A DNA stretch of 18,668 bases from Chrysochromulina parva (taxonomy: Eukaryota; Haptophyta; Prymnesiales; Chrysochromulinaceae). This document shows, piece by piece, positions 1-7,800 of this stretch; positions within the stretch are counted from its first letter, which is position 1, and every line of letters starts with the position of its first letter. The stretch is from assembly GCA_002887195.1 (NCBI GenBank), contig PJAB01000965.1, positions 1 to 18,668 of the forward strand, read 5' to 3'. A program made the translations under genes and the position numbers. Below the pieces are notes generated by a model, which was given only the letters and a program-made list of their open reading frames with translations, did not search any database and was not told where the DNA came from.

Positions 1-1343
1 AGTGGCTCAAGCTGGAACGTCCTACTCGTGCCCGCTCGCTTGCGTTGCGCATCCTCTTTCTCACGCTTCTTGAAGGACTCTACGAAGGCTTTGAGCATCG
101 CGATGTCGAACGAGTGGCCCGAGGTGACAGAGAAGATCGAGAGCAAGTCGAGCCGCTGCGCGATGTTTTCGAGGTTCTCGAGGCACCTTTCCCTCTTATC
201 CTCCTTCATCTCCTCGCGGTTGTGCCTCACAAAGACAGGCCTGAACTCACCCATGCGCTCCTCGATGCGCTCTTTGAGGCGCTCGGGGTCTTCCATCAGG
301 CCCTTCTTGTCATGGACGAGCGGCTCGATAAACTCAGAGATGGTCTGCGCGGCGCCCTTGCTCTCCTTGACAAGCACAACCATGTGCTCTTTCTTTACGG
401 CGCTCGCGACCATTTCGTACGTGCCTGGACCGCCCTCGAGCACGAGCAGCACGAGCGGCACTTTCTTCTCCTTCGCAATCTCCGCCTCGAGCTTTGTGCG
501 CAGCGAGATCTCGCTGCCCCACTCGCCCTTCCCATTCTCGACCAGGATGAAATGCGTGTGGTTCGGATCGAGCGCGGAGCTCTCCTTCGAGTTCTTCTTC
601 CGCTTCACGTACACCACCTCATGCTCCTGCGTAACATGCTTCTCCCTCGTGGAAGCGCGCGCACCTGCGGCCGTGGATGCGCGCGCGGCCGTAGCCGTGC
701 GGGGAAGCTGCGGTGGAGCTGCGGACGAGGCCGCGGCTGCCGTGTGGCCGCCATCCCAGCCGCTGCCAGCGCCGCCGCTGACTTTCGGCGCCGAGTCGAG
801 CCTATAGAGCTTCTCGCGATGCGTCACCTTGCGCCACGGCCTTATGCCGATGCACGGCGTGCTCCCATAGCGGCTGAAAGCCTCACGCATCGCCAGACCC
901 GTCAGATTCATCACGCCGCGGTCTTCGCCTCCGGTAAACACCCACGCGTTCGTCGATCGCGCGGCAGACGCGAGGCCTTGCTTCATAAAGTTCTGCAGCG
1001 TCAGGTCCATCTTCAGCTCGTGCTTGCCTCCAACAGAGCCGATGACAGAGATGAGCACCGACGGCGGCGGCAGTTGCCACTCTTTGAGGAGGGTAAGGAT
1101 TGCCGCCTCGTCTTGAATTTCCGACGACACGACGGCAAATTTTGCCTGGGCCTTGGCAAGCTGCGAGCGGACATTCTCCCCAAGGGCACCATCATTATTG
1201 AAGATGATGGTGCCCTTGGCGAGAATGTCCAGTGGCCCAGAATCCTCAGTCTCGTCTTCCTCGATGTCCACGGCCACTCCACTAGACGCCCTGAACCGAC
1301 CCCAGTTAGAGCTACCAGTTCGGACCACAGGAGGCGTCGTCAT
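1..1343 (-). CDS. TRPM-type LSDAT/SLOG domain protein, 3' end missing
   Basis: The minus-strand frame is open from an ATG at 1343 to the left edge, giving 447 visible residues; the C-terminus is outside the window. It shows the N-terminal ligand-sensing domain of TRPM channels (LSDAT/SLOG, a Rossmann-like fold). The motifs run in order: a 'W..P.PSVLISVIGSVGG' strand near residues 90-105, 'TNAWVFTGGEDRGVMNL' near 130-148, 'CIGIRPW' near 165, 'LDPNHTHFILVENG' from about 258, then 'LRTKLEAEI' and the glycine-rich 'VLEGGPGTYEMV' near 300-312. A low-complexity Ala/Ser-rich insert of about 55 residues (about 185-245) splits the domain between 'CIGIRPW' and 'LDPNHTHF'; I see no splice sites there. 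In TRPM proteins this domain binds nucleotides or Ca2+ regulators. Whether this protein also has a channel segment cannot be seen, so a soluble LSDAT protein remains possible. The start context has G at -3 and A at +4. It diverges from the selenoprotein gene, 180 bp away. Confidence 0.85.
   Translation of the reverse strand, partial: MTTPPVVRTGSSNWGRFRASSGVAVDIEEDETEDSGPLDILAKGTIIFNNDGALGENVRSQLAKAQAKFAVVSSEIQDEAAILTLLKEWQLPPPSVLISVIGSVGGKHELKMDLTLQNFMKQGLASAARSTNAWVFTGGEDRGVMNLTGLAMREAFSRYGSTPCIGIRPWRKVTHREKLYRLDSAPKVSGGAGSGWDGGHTAAAASSAAPPQLPRTATAARASTAAGARASTREKHVTQEHEVVYVKRKKNSKESSALDPNHTHFILVENGKGEWGSEISLRTKLEAEIAKEKKVPLVLLVLEGGPGTYEMVASAVKKEHMVVLVKESKGAAQTISEFIEPLVHDKKGLMEDPERLKERIEERMGEFRPVFVRHNREEMKEDKRERCLENLENIAQRLDLLSIFSVTSGHSFDIAMLKAFVESFKKREKEDAQRKRAGTSRTFQLEP
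1171..1228. repeat. 25-bp near-perfect inverted repeat (hairpin) inside the LSDAT coding region
   Basis: The arms 1171-1195 and 1204-1228 are reverse complements at 24 of 25 positions and are separated by 8 bases. The hairpin lies within codons of about residues 39-58 of the LSDAT protein, upstream of the conserved domain. Confidence 0.9.
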
Positions 1344-1523
1344 GTCAGGCCGTCGGCTGTGTGCACGAGCTGTTCCTAGCGGAACAGTATGCGGACCGAA
1401 AGGACCTGTGAAAGGTAAGCGAAAGGAAGGTGGTGCGACGAAGCGCGTGAACACTCCGGTCTTCCCCTTCCTTCAACCCATGTACCGGTAAACGCGCAGA
1501 GATTCACGCATCGTTCGCACCAC
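1344..1523. promoter_or_regulatory. divergent intergenic promoter region
   Basis: These 180 bp separate the ATG of the minus-strand LSDAT gene from the ATG of the plus-strand DUF3253 gene, so both promoters and 5' UTRs must fit here unless there are upstream exons. It contains GTACCGGTAAA at about 1482-1492, a string also found upstream of the gene at 10539. No TATA box is evident. The promoter role is inferred from position only. Confidence 0.4.
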
Positions 1524-1874
1524 ATGTCCAAGCGAAAGGCTCGAGACGCGACTGAAGAGATGGGCGCTGCTGTCGATTCATGCAAGGCGCAGCGCTCAGC
1601 GGACGTCGACACAGACGAACGCCTCGAAGCTCACATGCTGTCCCTTTGTCAGCAGCGTGGCACGGAGAAAACTTGTTGACCATCCGAGAGTGCCCGTGCG
1701 ATCTACACTGTTGACAAATGGCGAAGTCAGATGGATCACGTGAGGCGCGTGGCAGTCAAGTTAGCAAGGCAGGGGCGTATCGCCATTGAACAGCACAAGG
1801 CGCGGCTCGACCACGACGCATGGGACGCCGGTGGTCGCAAGGGCATCATCCGTCTAAGATATCTGGGCTCGTGA
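1524..1874 (+). CDS. DUF3253 family selenoprotein (in-frame TGA at 1677-1679 read as Sec)
   Basis: The frame from ATG 1524 to TGA 1872-1874 encodes 116 residues if the in-frame TGA at codon 52 is read through. The two halves together make one complete DUF3253 domain: 'LEAHMLSLCQQRGTEKTC' before the TGA, then 'PSESARAI', 'KWRSQMDHVRRVAVKLA', 'QGRIAIEQ' and a terminal 'KGIIRLRYLGS'. From memory the family has the pattern T-x-C-P-S-E-x-A-R, W-R-x-x-M-x-x-V-R-x-x-A-x-x-L-A-x-x-G-x-I and G-x-I-R-L-R. The TGA falls at the position just before P-S-E where I expect the conserved Cys, giving an adjacent Cys51-Sec52 pair. A SECIS-like hairpin begins about 13 nt past the stop. The family is short (about 80-120 residues), mostly bacterial and of unknown function; a Cys replaced by Sec suggests a redox role. 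The first 30 residues are charged and not conserved, so the start is less certain. The alternative is a pseudogene with one nonsense change. Confidence 0.8.
1677..1679 (+). other. candidate selenocysteine codon (TGA)
   Basis: This TGA lies in frame within the DUF3253 domain, at residue 52, between Cys51 (TGT) and Pro53. Clear homology continues in the same frame on both sides, so no frameshift or splice is needed. The base after it is C. It lies about 220 nt before the SECIS core, a workable spacing for eukaryotic recoding. Confidence 0.75.
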
Positions 1875-1887
1875 GCTATGTCGGTGC

Positions 1888-1961
1888 GTTGTCGAATGAA
1901 GGGCGGTGGTGCAACCCGACGAGGGCTTCCCCAGGTGCCACGGCCTGGAGAGTCGGACAGT
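1888..1961 (+). promoter_or_regulatory. SECIS element (eukaryotic, type II-like) in the 3' UTR
   Basis: All expected parts can be drawn by hand. Helix I pairs 1888-1895 with 1953-1961, with G1955 bulged. The non-Watson-Crick quartet is TGAA (1897-1900) against GGAG (1947-1950), giving tandem G.A and A.G pairs, preceded by an unpaired A1896 as in the ATGA core. Helix II pairs 1901-1912 with 1935-1946: 12 positions, one G-G mismatch at 1905/1942, and three G.U wobbles (1901/1946, 1910/1937, 1911/1936). The apical loop begins with AA at 1913-1914, followed by a possible small helix III (CCC 1915-1917 with GGG 1922-1924). The ATGA-to-AA spacing of 13 nt fits the consensus. It sits just downstream of the stop of a gene with an in-frame TGA. 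Folding energy was not computed. Confidence 0.78.
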
Positions 1962-2228
1962 CATCGCTCAACACAACCTCTCTCCACCGAGGTTTCTCTC
2001 TCTGCACTCGGGCCAGCGCGCGCGTATTTCCAACTTCGACATGACGCTCTCGTTTCCTTTGACTACTGGTCCATTCATCATTCGATCGCTCGCGGGCAGA
2101 GATGGTGATAATGGATGGCGAAAATAGAGGAGGGTTTGACCAAATAGTACTCATGCGACACAGTACTCATGCAACTACAGTACCCACACCTTGAGGGCCA
2201 AATCTGTAAACCTCCGTAGGATATAACT
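1962..2228. other. convergent 3' intergenic region with a short tandem repeat
   Basis: No gene is seen between the SECIS and the stop of the minus-strand I9 inhibitor gene. It presumably holds the 3' UTRs and polyadenylation sites of the two converging genes. A 16-bp tandem repeat (AGTACTCATGC core) occupies 2146-2177, with a third partial AGTACCC copy at about 2179. Confidence 0.5.
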
Positions 2229-2543
2229 TCACTGCACCTCAAGCTGAGCAGTGGGATGGATCTCCTCGACTGGGCGTACTGCATGAACCTCACCATCGTG
2301 CTCAATGAACTGAATGGCTGGATCTTCTTGCAGCGCGCTCACATGCTCTGGGCGCAATCGTGCCGCAAAGCCTCCGATGCTCTTGTACAAGGCTGTAATC
2401 TGGCCGCCTGCATCTTGCACGCTGTTCTCGATGCGCCACCTCTCCTCGGCCGGCACGCCCTTTCTGTAGAACACGACGTAGCTGTCCATCGCTAAACTCG
2501 ACGAGAGGCCGAGGAGGGCACAGAACAGCAGCTTGCGCGCCAT
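2229..2543 (-). CDS. secreted I9-type (subtilisin propeptide-like) protease inhibitor
   Basis: This is a complete 104-residue frame with an ATG start at 2543. Residues 1-18 (MARKLLFCALLGLSSSLA) form a typical signal peptide: a basic n-region, a Leu-rich core and small residues before the likely cut. The rest is a single Inhibitor_I9 domain: 'SYVVFYRKGVP', an amphipathic helix, 'GGQITALYKSIGGFAARL', then 'VSALQEDPAIQFIEHDGEV'. This matches the prodomain of subtilisins and the free-standing yeast proteinase B inhibitor. No peptidase S8 domain follows, so it is the stand-alone inhibitor form, here with secretory or vacuolar routing. Known I9 proteins block subtilisin-like proteases with their C-terminal tail; that the 'VEEIHPTAQLEVQ' tail does so here is inference. 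The gene is convergent with the DUF3253 gene and divergent from the DUF2156 gene. Confidence 0.85.
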   Translation of the reverse strand: MARKLLFCALLGLSSSLAMDSYVVFYRKGVPAEERWRIENSVQDAGGQITALYKSIGGFAARLRPEHVSALQEDPAIQFIEHDGEVHAVRPVEEIHPTAQLEVQ

Positions 2544-2760
2544 CGCCGGACCACTGGCAACCTGCAGACTCCTCGCTCAGGGAGTGATGGGTGTGAAGGG
2601 GGCTACACGCAAGTTTAGTCTTCGCGGACGAACGTCGGACGACACGTGTTTTACTTTCCCCCAACGGAACAACCGCACTGTGCTTGATAATCTCTTGACG
2701 AAACGCGTCGAACGGACCCCGCATGACAAGAACGCGGCTTCGAAAGCTCGGTCTGAAGGT

Positions 2761-3999
2761 ATGCTCTCGAGCCCACTCAAGAGAGGAGGGTACGTTCATC
2801 TCTCAAGCGCGCGACGGGCACATGGCACGAGCGACGGGACAACCTCCGCCAGTAGCATAGCCAGGGATGCCAGCATCGCCAACAGGCTCTATCTACAGCA
2901 TGGGCGGCACGCAAACTCATGGGCTGCTGCATTTGATGCTGACCTGGAGCGGTGGGTCGACATAGACGCACGTGGCCTGGTTTCCTTTGCGAGGTATTCG
3001 CCACTAAGTATCACCATGGGCTTCTTCGACCCTCTGTGCTCCGAGTCCGATCTGGATCCAGTGCTCGGCAGCTTCTTGGCTGACACGGACTGTTCAGTGT
3101 TTTGGAAGGTCAGTCGCGGCACTGCTCAGTGCCTCGCGGCTCGCGGTTGGTGTATTACTTCGTATGGCATCGAACATGAGGTCTTCTTGCCGCTGGAGCT
3201 CGGGGGCAGCCGGCGTCGCAACTTGCGTCGTGAGATCGCATCGGCACGTCGCAGCGGTCTGGTCGTCGAGCAGGTCGAGGCTGCCGAGCCAGGCGCGCCG
3301 ATATGGGACGAGCTTGCGCAGGTCACTCGTCGCTGGCTCTTGTCGCGCACCCAGCGGCACGAGATTCGCCGGGCGACTCGGCGGACACCCCACCGCCACG
3401 AGGCGCATTGCACCAAGGTAGTGTGCCGCTCTGCGGCGACAGGTCACGTGAGGGGCTGGGCGGCCTTCGATCATATTTATGACCAAGGCAGACTCGCCGG
3501 CGTGGGGCTGAACGCCGTGCGCTGGGATAGCGCCAAGGCGGGAACCACAAACGGCATCGCGTCGCTCCTCGCTGCAGAGGGCGCAAAGCTCGTGCGTACG
3601 GTGCACGGGCACGACGACGCGACTCCATTCGTGCTTTCATTGGGCGAGAGTCCGTTTAGCATTCCGAGTGGAGAAGGTTCGATGCAATGCATGCTTTCAT
3701 TGGACGAGAGTCCGTTTGGCATTCCGAGTGGAGAAGGTTCGATGCAATGCAGTGCGCTCCGTGCGTCGCTCCCGTTGCAAGCGCTCTTCGGGCTCATCCG
3801 CAAGTATGGCGAGCCGCTCTATGCGGTGCGCGGCCTAGACACGTGGAAGCGCAAGTGGCGCGCCGAAAGCGCTTTCGCACCCACTGGACCGGGAAAGGAG
3901 GTCCATGAGGAGGTCCAAATCACCTACATAGCGACCAAGCACGAACTGCCGCTGCTTGAGGTTGGCGCCACCCTCGCGTTGGTCCTCGGGAAAGGGTAA
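2761..3999 (+). CDS. DUF2156 / phosphatidylglycerol lysyltransferase C-terminal-like protein
   Basis: From the ATG at 2761 the frame gives 412 residues and ends in TAA. It has the GNAT-like DUF2156 layout of MprF/LPG synthase C-terminal domains: 'RLYLQHGRHANSWAAAFD', 'GLVSFARYSPLSITMGFFDP', 'VFWKVSRGT', 'NLRREIASARRSGLVVEQ', 'GWAAFDHIYDQGRLAGVGLN', 'NGIASLLAAEGAKLV', 'VLSLGESPF' and the closing 'GLDTWKRKWRAE'. In bacteria such domains transfer aminoacyl groups from tRNA to lipids or peptides; the substrate here is unknown. There are no membrane helices, so the flippase half of MprF is absent. The frame stays open upstream, with another ATG at 2587 that would add 58 residues, but homology starts after 2761 and that 5' part abuts the divergent inhibitor gene. 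A 60-bp tandem duplication lies near the C-terminus. Residues around 'RATRRTPHRHEAHCTKV' look poorly conserved. Confidence 0.72.
   Translation: MLSSPLKRGGYVHLSSARRAHGTSDGTTSASSIARDASIANRLYLQHGRHANSWAAAFDADLERWVDIDARGLVSFARYSPLSITMGFFDPLCSESDLDPVLGSFLADTDCSVFWKVSRGTAQCLAARGWCITSYGIEHEVFLPLELGGSRRRNLRREIASARRSGLVVEQVEAAEPGAPIWDELAQVTRRWLLSRTQRHEIRRATRRTPHRHEAHCTKVVCRSAATGHVRGWAAFDHIYDQGRLAGVGLNAVRWDSAKAGTTNGIASLLAAEGAKLVRTVHGHDDATPFVLSLGESPFSIPSGEGSMQCMLSLDESPFGIPSGEGSMQCSALRASLPLQALFGLIRKYGEPLYAVRGLDTWKRKWRAESAFAPTGPGKEVHEEVQITYIATKHELPLLEVGATLALVLGKG
3631..3750 (+). repeat. 60-bp in-frame tandem duplication in the DUF2156 gene
   Basis: Units 3631-3690 and 3691-3750 are identical at 57 of 60 positions. 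Each encodes 20 residues of the form [V/M]LSL[G/D]ESPF[S/G]IPSGEGSMQC. The unit contains the conserved 'SLG.SP' motif of the family. The high identity marks a recent event. Confidence 0.97.
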
Positions 4000-4048
4000 C
4001 AGTCCGCGCTTAATGTGTTCACACCTCATTCGGTAACGGTTTCGCGAA

Positions 4049-4753
4049 ATGACCCATCATGTCCACATGTGTGAGGCGGGAAGTTGTGGCGGTGCGCGGT
4101 GGATGCAGCCTGAGCCACCTTGGATGCCTCCACCCAAACCCTTAACCACGATGCCGTCATCGCTATGGCCAATGCGCGATGACCTGGGCCCGCAGACAGC
4201 GCGAGTGAGCAGCAAACGTCGGTCGCGCGACGCGCCCACGGTTGCAGTACTCGTCACTGAACGCCTTCCAGCGAAGACGTTGCTCTACCACGCCGTCAAG
4301 GAGCAGACGACGAAGCATTGCGCGGGTGCCGCGCTGGCAGCTGTCTCTAGTGGCGCAGATGGGATGGCACCGTCAGCTGTGGTCGGGGCCGCAGATGGTG
4401 CCATCGACGAAGAGCAGGCGGAGGCGCCCTCGCTGCTTCCTGGCGCAGGAGAGCCTCTCACAATGACAGCTCCGCGAGCTTCGTCAGGTGGAAGCTCTGT
4501 CCGGGTGCGTGAGTACATGCTGCTGCGCGCCGTGCATCTGGTGCGTGGCAGCGCCCACGCGACCGAGATGTCGATGGATGGCTGTCGCACCGACGGGTTG
4601 GATGGCTGGCGCAGCGACGACGGTCATCATGTAGGGTTCTTTGCCCCCGGAGAGGTGCTGCTACTCGTCGACGACGACAAGCAGATGCGACTAGCGCAGG
4701 CTTTCTTGCCCGACATGTTCATGCGGCTCGGACTACAAGGTCGGGGCGAATGA
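4049..4753 (+). CDS. hypothetical protein
   Basis: An ATG-started frame of 234 codons ends in TGA. I recognise no domain. The first 60 residues are Pro/Met-rich and look non-globular. The middle ('ALAAVSSGADGMAPSAVVGAADGA') is Ala/Gly-rich and low in complexity. The last 80 residues ('VREYMLLRAVHLVRG' through 'VLLLVDDDKQMRLAQAFLPDMFMRLGL') alternate hydrophobic and charged residues and could form a small fold. It lies between DUF2156 and FANCD2 on the same strand, 49 bp after the former's stop and 142 bp before the FANCD2 ATG. It could be a real lineage-specific gene, or part of a gene with exons I cannot see. Moderate doubt remains because this GC-rich DNA gives long open frames by chance. 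Confidence 0.4.
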   Translation: MTHHVHMCEAGSCGGARWMQPEPPWMPPPKPLTTMPSSLWPMRDDLGPQTARVSSKRRSRDAPTVAVLVTERLPAKTLLYHAVKEQTTKHCAGAALAAVSSGADGMAPSAVVGAADGAIDEEQAEAPSLLPGAGEPLTMTAPRASSGGSSVRVREYMLLRAVHLVRGSAHATEMSMDGCRTDGLDGWRSDDGHHVGFFAPGEVLLLVDDDKQMRLAQAFLPDMFMRLGLQGRGE

Positions 4754-4895
4754 GACCGATGTCTGGACTCATAGGGGCTCTTAGGCAGTCGCGGAAGGTG
4801 GTTAAGAAAATGTATTACTGTAGATAGATCATTGGGTATCCAAGGAAAACTAGTGGCGACTGCGGGTGCCGTGCGTGCCATGCGTGCCGTTTATA

Positions 4896-7800
4896 ATGGG
4901 CCGCACGCGCGCGCGGCGTCGCTCCCATGTTTCCCGCGCTGACTTTGAGTTGGAAAGCTCGATGCTCACGGACGAGAACGCGGCGCTGCAGCTTCCCAGG
5001 CGCGTCGGGAAGGCGTCGGCTCCTGCCACCACGGCCGCCGCGGCACTGCACCCCATCCTGGCATCTGCCGGCCTCACCGCAGCTGCCGACGGCTTTGCAC
5101 TCGGCGACACGTTCTCCTTCAAGATGGCCATCGAACGTGCCATGCGGCGGCCTGGAGCACAGGACGAGCTGCTCGAATCGTTGCGCGAGACGTGGGCTGA
5201 TCCATCAGCTTTGCGCCTCGCATTGCAGCCCACGCGCGCCGCCACGACGGGTGGTTCGCTTGGCGATGCCGTCAAGGACAGCGTCGTGCGCCTGCTGCTG
5301 CAGTGCTCGTCAGTGCAGACGGCGCTGGCGCAGCAGCTGCTGCAGTCGCTGCAGGAGCACCAAGACGAACTCGACGGCGGTGCTGCCCCAGCGCATGCGG
5401 GCATGCCGCTCGCCAAGCTCGTGCTGTCGCAGTTTCGCTGGCTCGAGACAGTCGTGGATGGCGCGGCGCTGCTCGAGACGCTAGAGGAGATCCTCGAGGT
5501 GGCGGAGCCGCCACTCAAGCGCGAGCTCGTGCTCGTTCTTCCGGACCTGGTCGTCGATGGGCAGCACACCGCTGCGGTTGAGCTGCTCGCGCGTCTGCTA
5601 CGCGAAGACTCGCAGTTCACCGCCCCGATCCTCGAGAGCCTCGCGTCGCTGCATCTCGACCCGGCACTCGAGGGGGAGGTGTGCGAACTCGTGACGGCGG
5701 CGGTGGCGTCATCGCGCACCACGGACCTGCCCGCCATCATCCGCTTCCTGATGCATCACCTCTCCGCCGAGAATGCCGCGAGCATCACCAGTGCCCTGCG
5801 CACAGGCCTATCGGCCGAGTTCCTCACCGACCCTGCCGCCGACGGTGTCCTGCCATTTGCGCGGGCCAATGAGGCAGCGACGGAGAGGAACGCAATGAGT
5901 GTCGCGGGTGCCGGCGAGGCGCTCGTTCTCGACGCGTTCCTCTCGGCGCTGCGCATGCGCTCCGAGCTTGGCGGCCTCTTTCTCAGCCAGCTCGAGACGC
6001 TCAAGAAGGCGGCCGAGCACACGCCACTCGACTGGTGGTTGCTCGTGGCGCTCACTGCCGCAGGCGATGCGAAGAGCAAGGCGCGCGCGGCCAAGTGGCT
6101 CGTCGACCGCGGCACCAAAGCGCTGCTCCGGCCCGAGCTGCTGCGCGCGGCCATCCTCACCCACGGTGTCGCGCTCCGGCCGCACTACGCTGTGCAGCTG
6201 CAGCTGGCGGCCGCGCTAGTGCGCCACGCGTCCTCGGCGCACGCCAACGACCTCGGTGGCGACGTGTACGCGCTGCTCTTCGCCGAGTTTGCCGAGCCGT
6301 ACGAGCGGCAGGAGCTCATTTGTCAGCTGCTCACGCATGCCGGCTCAGGCGCCGTGCGCGAGGTCGACGCGGCGCTGCGTGTGCTCGTGGCTCTCGCCAC
6401 CGACGACCCGGCAAGCGTCGCGCACTTCTCGTCCTTCCTCACGGGGGTGCTCGACTACCTCGATGGGCTCAGCGTCTCGCAGGCGCGCCTCGCCTTCGAA
6501 CTGTTCGCACGCATCGCGTACGACGCGCATGCGGGCGCCTCGCGCCTCGCCGACGAGCTGCAGATCACCATCCGCAAGCAGCTCACCTCGACAGCCCCGC
6601 GATACAAATCGCTCGGCGTTCTCGGGGGCTGCTGCCTCCTCGGCCGCCTCGGCGCGCGTACCGCGCCCACCATCACGGCATCCTTGATGGAATCGGACGT
6701 GGGCGCAGGAGCAGCAGCGCCTCGGATGGCGCCCACCGCCAAGGCGGAGGCGGAAGCGCTACTCACGCTGATGCTGAAGTACGCCTCGGGACCCGACGGC
6801 TCGTTTGGCTTCCTGCTGCACGAGCTTTCGCTGCTCGTGGCCGCGCGCGCCCCCGAGCCGAGCGCAGACGGCGCGGATGCGCTCGGCGGGCGCGAGGTGC
6901 CGGTGCTGGAGCGCGAGCTGATTGACATGATCATTGAGAGGATCACGTCCAACTTCGAGACCGAGTACCTGCATGACATCGAGGCGCTTCCGTGCAAGCC
7001 GCCTCCAATCGGTCGCCTTGTGCCCGCGCTTGCTCTCTCGCTCGATGGGGATGCCGCGCGGATCGCGGTCAACGTGCTGCCGCTCCTGCAGAAGGAAATT
7101 GGGGATGCGGACGCGCCCGCCTCGCAGCGGCACGCGCTGAGCACGCTCTCGGCGACCTTCCAGCTGCTGCGTGTTTGCGAGGCTGCTGTCTCGGAGGACT
7201 CGAGCAACTTGGACGCCGTCGACGCGGTGCTCGGCTGCCCGCTGTACCTGTTCGACGTGTCGACGCTCGTGTGCTTCGAAGACCTTCCGACGGCCTCGCG
7301 CTCCGTCGCGTGCCTCGCGCTGTTCCACACGGTCGACTGGCTGCGGGAGCTCGTGAACGCCTTCTGCACGCAGAAGGAGCACTCGATTCGCAAGAAGGTA
7401 CTCGCGCGGCTGAAGCAGCTCCTCTGGATGGAGCGCTCGCTCGAGCGCTGCTTGTGCCTCACGCCCACCTTCAAGCTACCGGCCGCCATCGTCGGCCCGC
7501 CCGCCGATAAGAGAGACAAGAAGGTCGCCGGCGGCACGGCGAAGGTGGCCGCCGCTAAGCAGGCGGCCGCCGCAGGCAAGGCGGCGGTGAGCAATGGCAA
7601 GGGTAAGGCGGCCGCGGCTGGCAATGGGAAGGGGAAGGCGAAGGCGCCGCCTCCGAAGAAGAAGGCGCGGCGCAGCAACGGCTCCGATGTCGACTCGGAC
7701 GAGGACGAAGAGATGGGTGAGGTCGCCGAGGAGGAGGACAACGAGGAGGAGGCGGAGGGCGTGGGCGAGGGCGAGGAAAGCGTGGCAGCCAAGGGCGGAG

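Noticed and set aside
45..1379. Plus-strand open frame of 444 codons at the left edge
   Set aside because: It is codon-aligned antisense to the LSDAT gene, whose conserved motifs are on the minus strand.
1376..1612. Minus-strand 78-codon frame over the 5' end of the selenoprotein gene
   Set aside because: No recognisable content, and it overlaps the plus-strand coding region and the divergent promoter.
2533..2760. Extension of the DUF2156 frame upstream to 2533
   Set aside because: Position 2533 is TTG, not ATG, and it overlaps the start of the divergent inhibitor gene; the ATG at 2587 stays possible, but homology begins after 2761.
4866..4895. Ten extra N-terminal codons for FANCD2 (VPCVPCVPFI)
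   Set aside because: They begin at GTG and come from a GCGTGCC repeat; the first ATG is at 4896.
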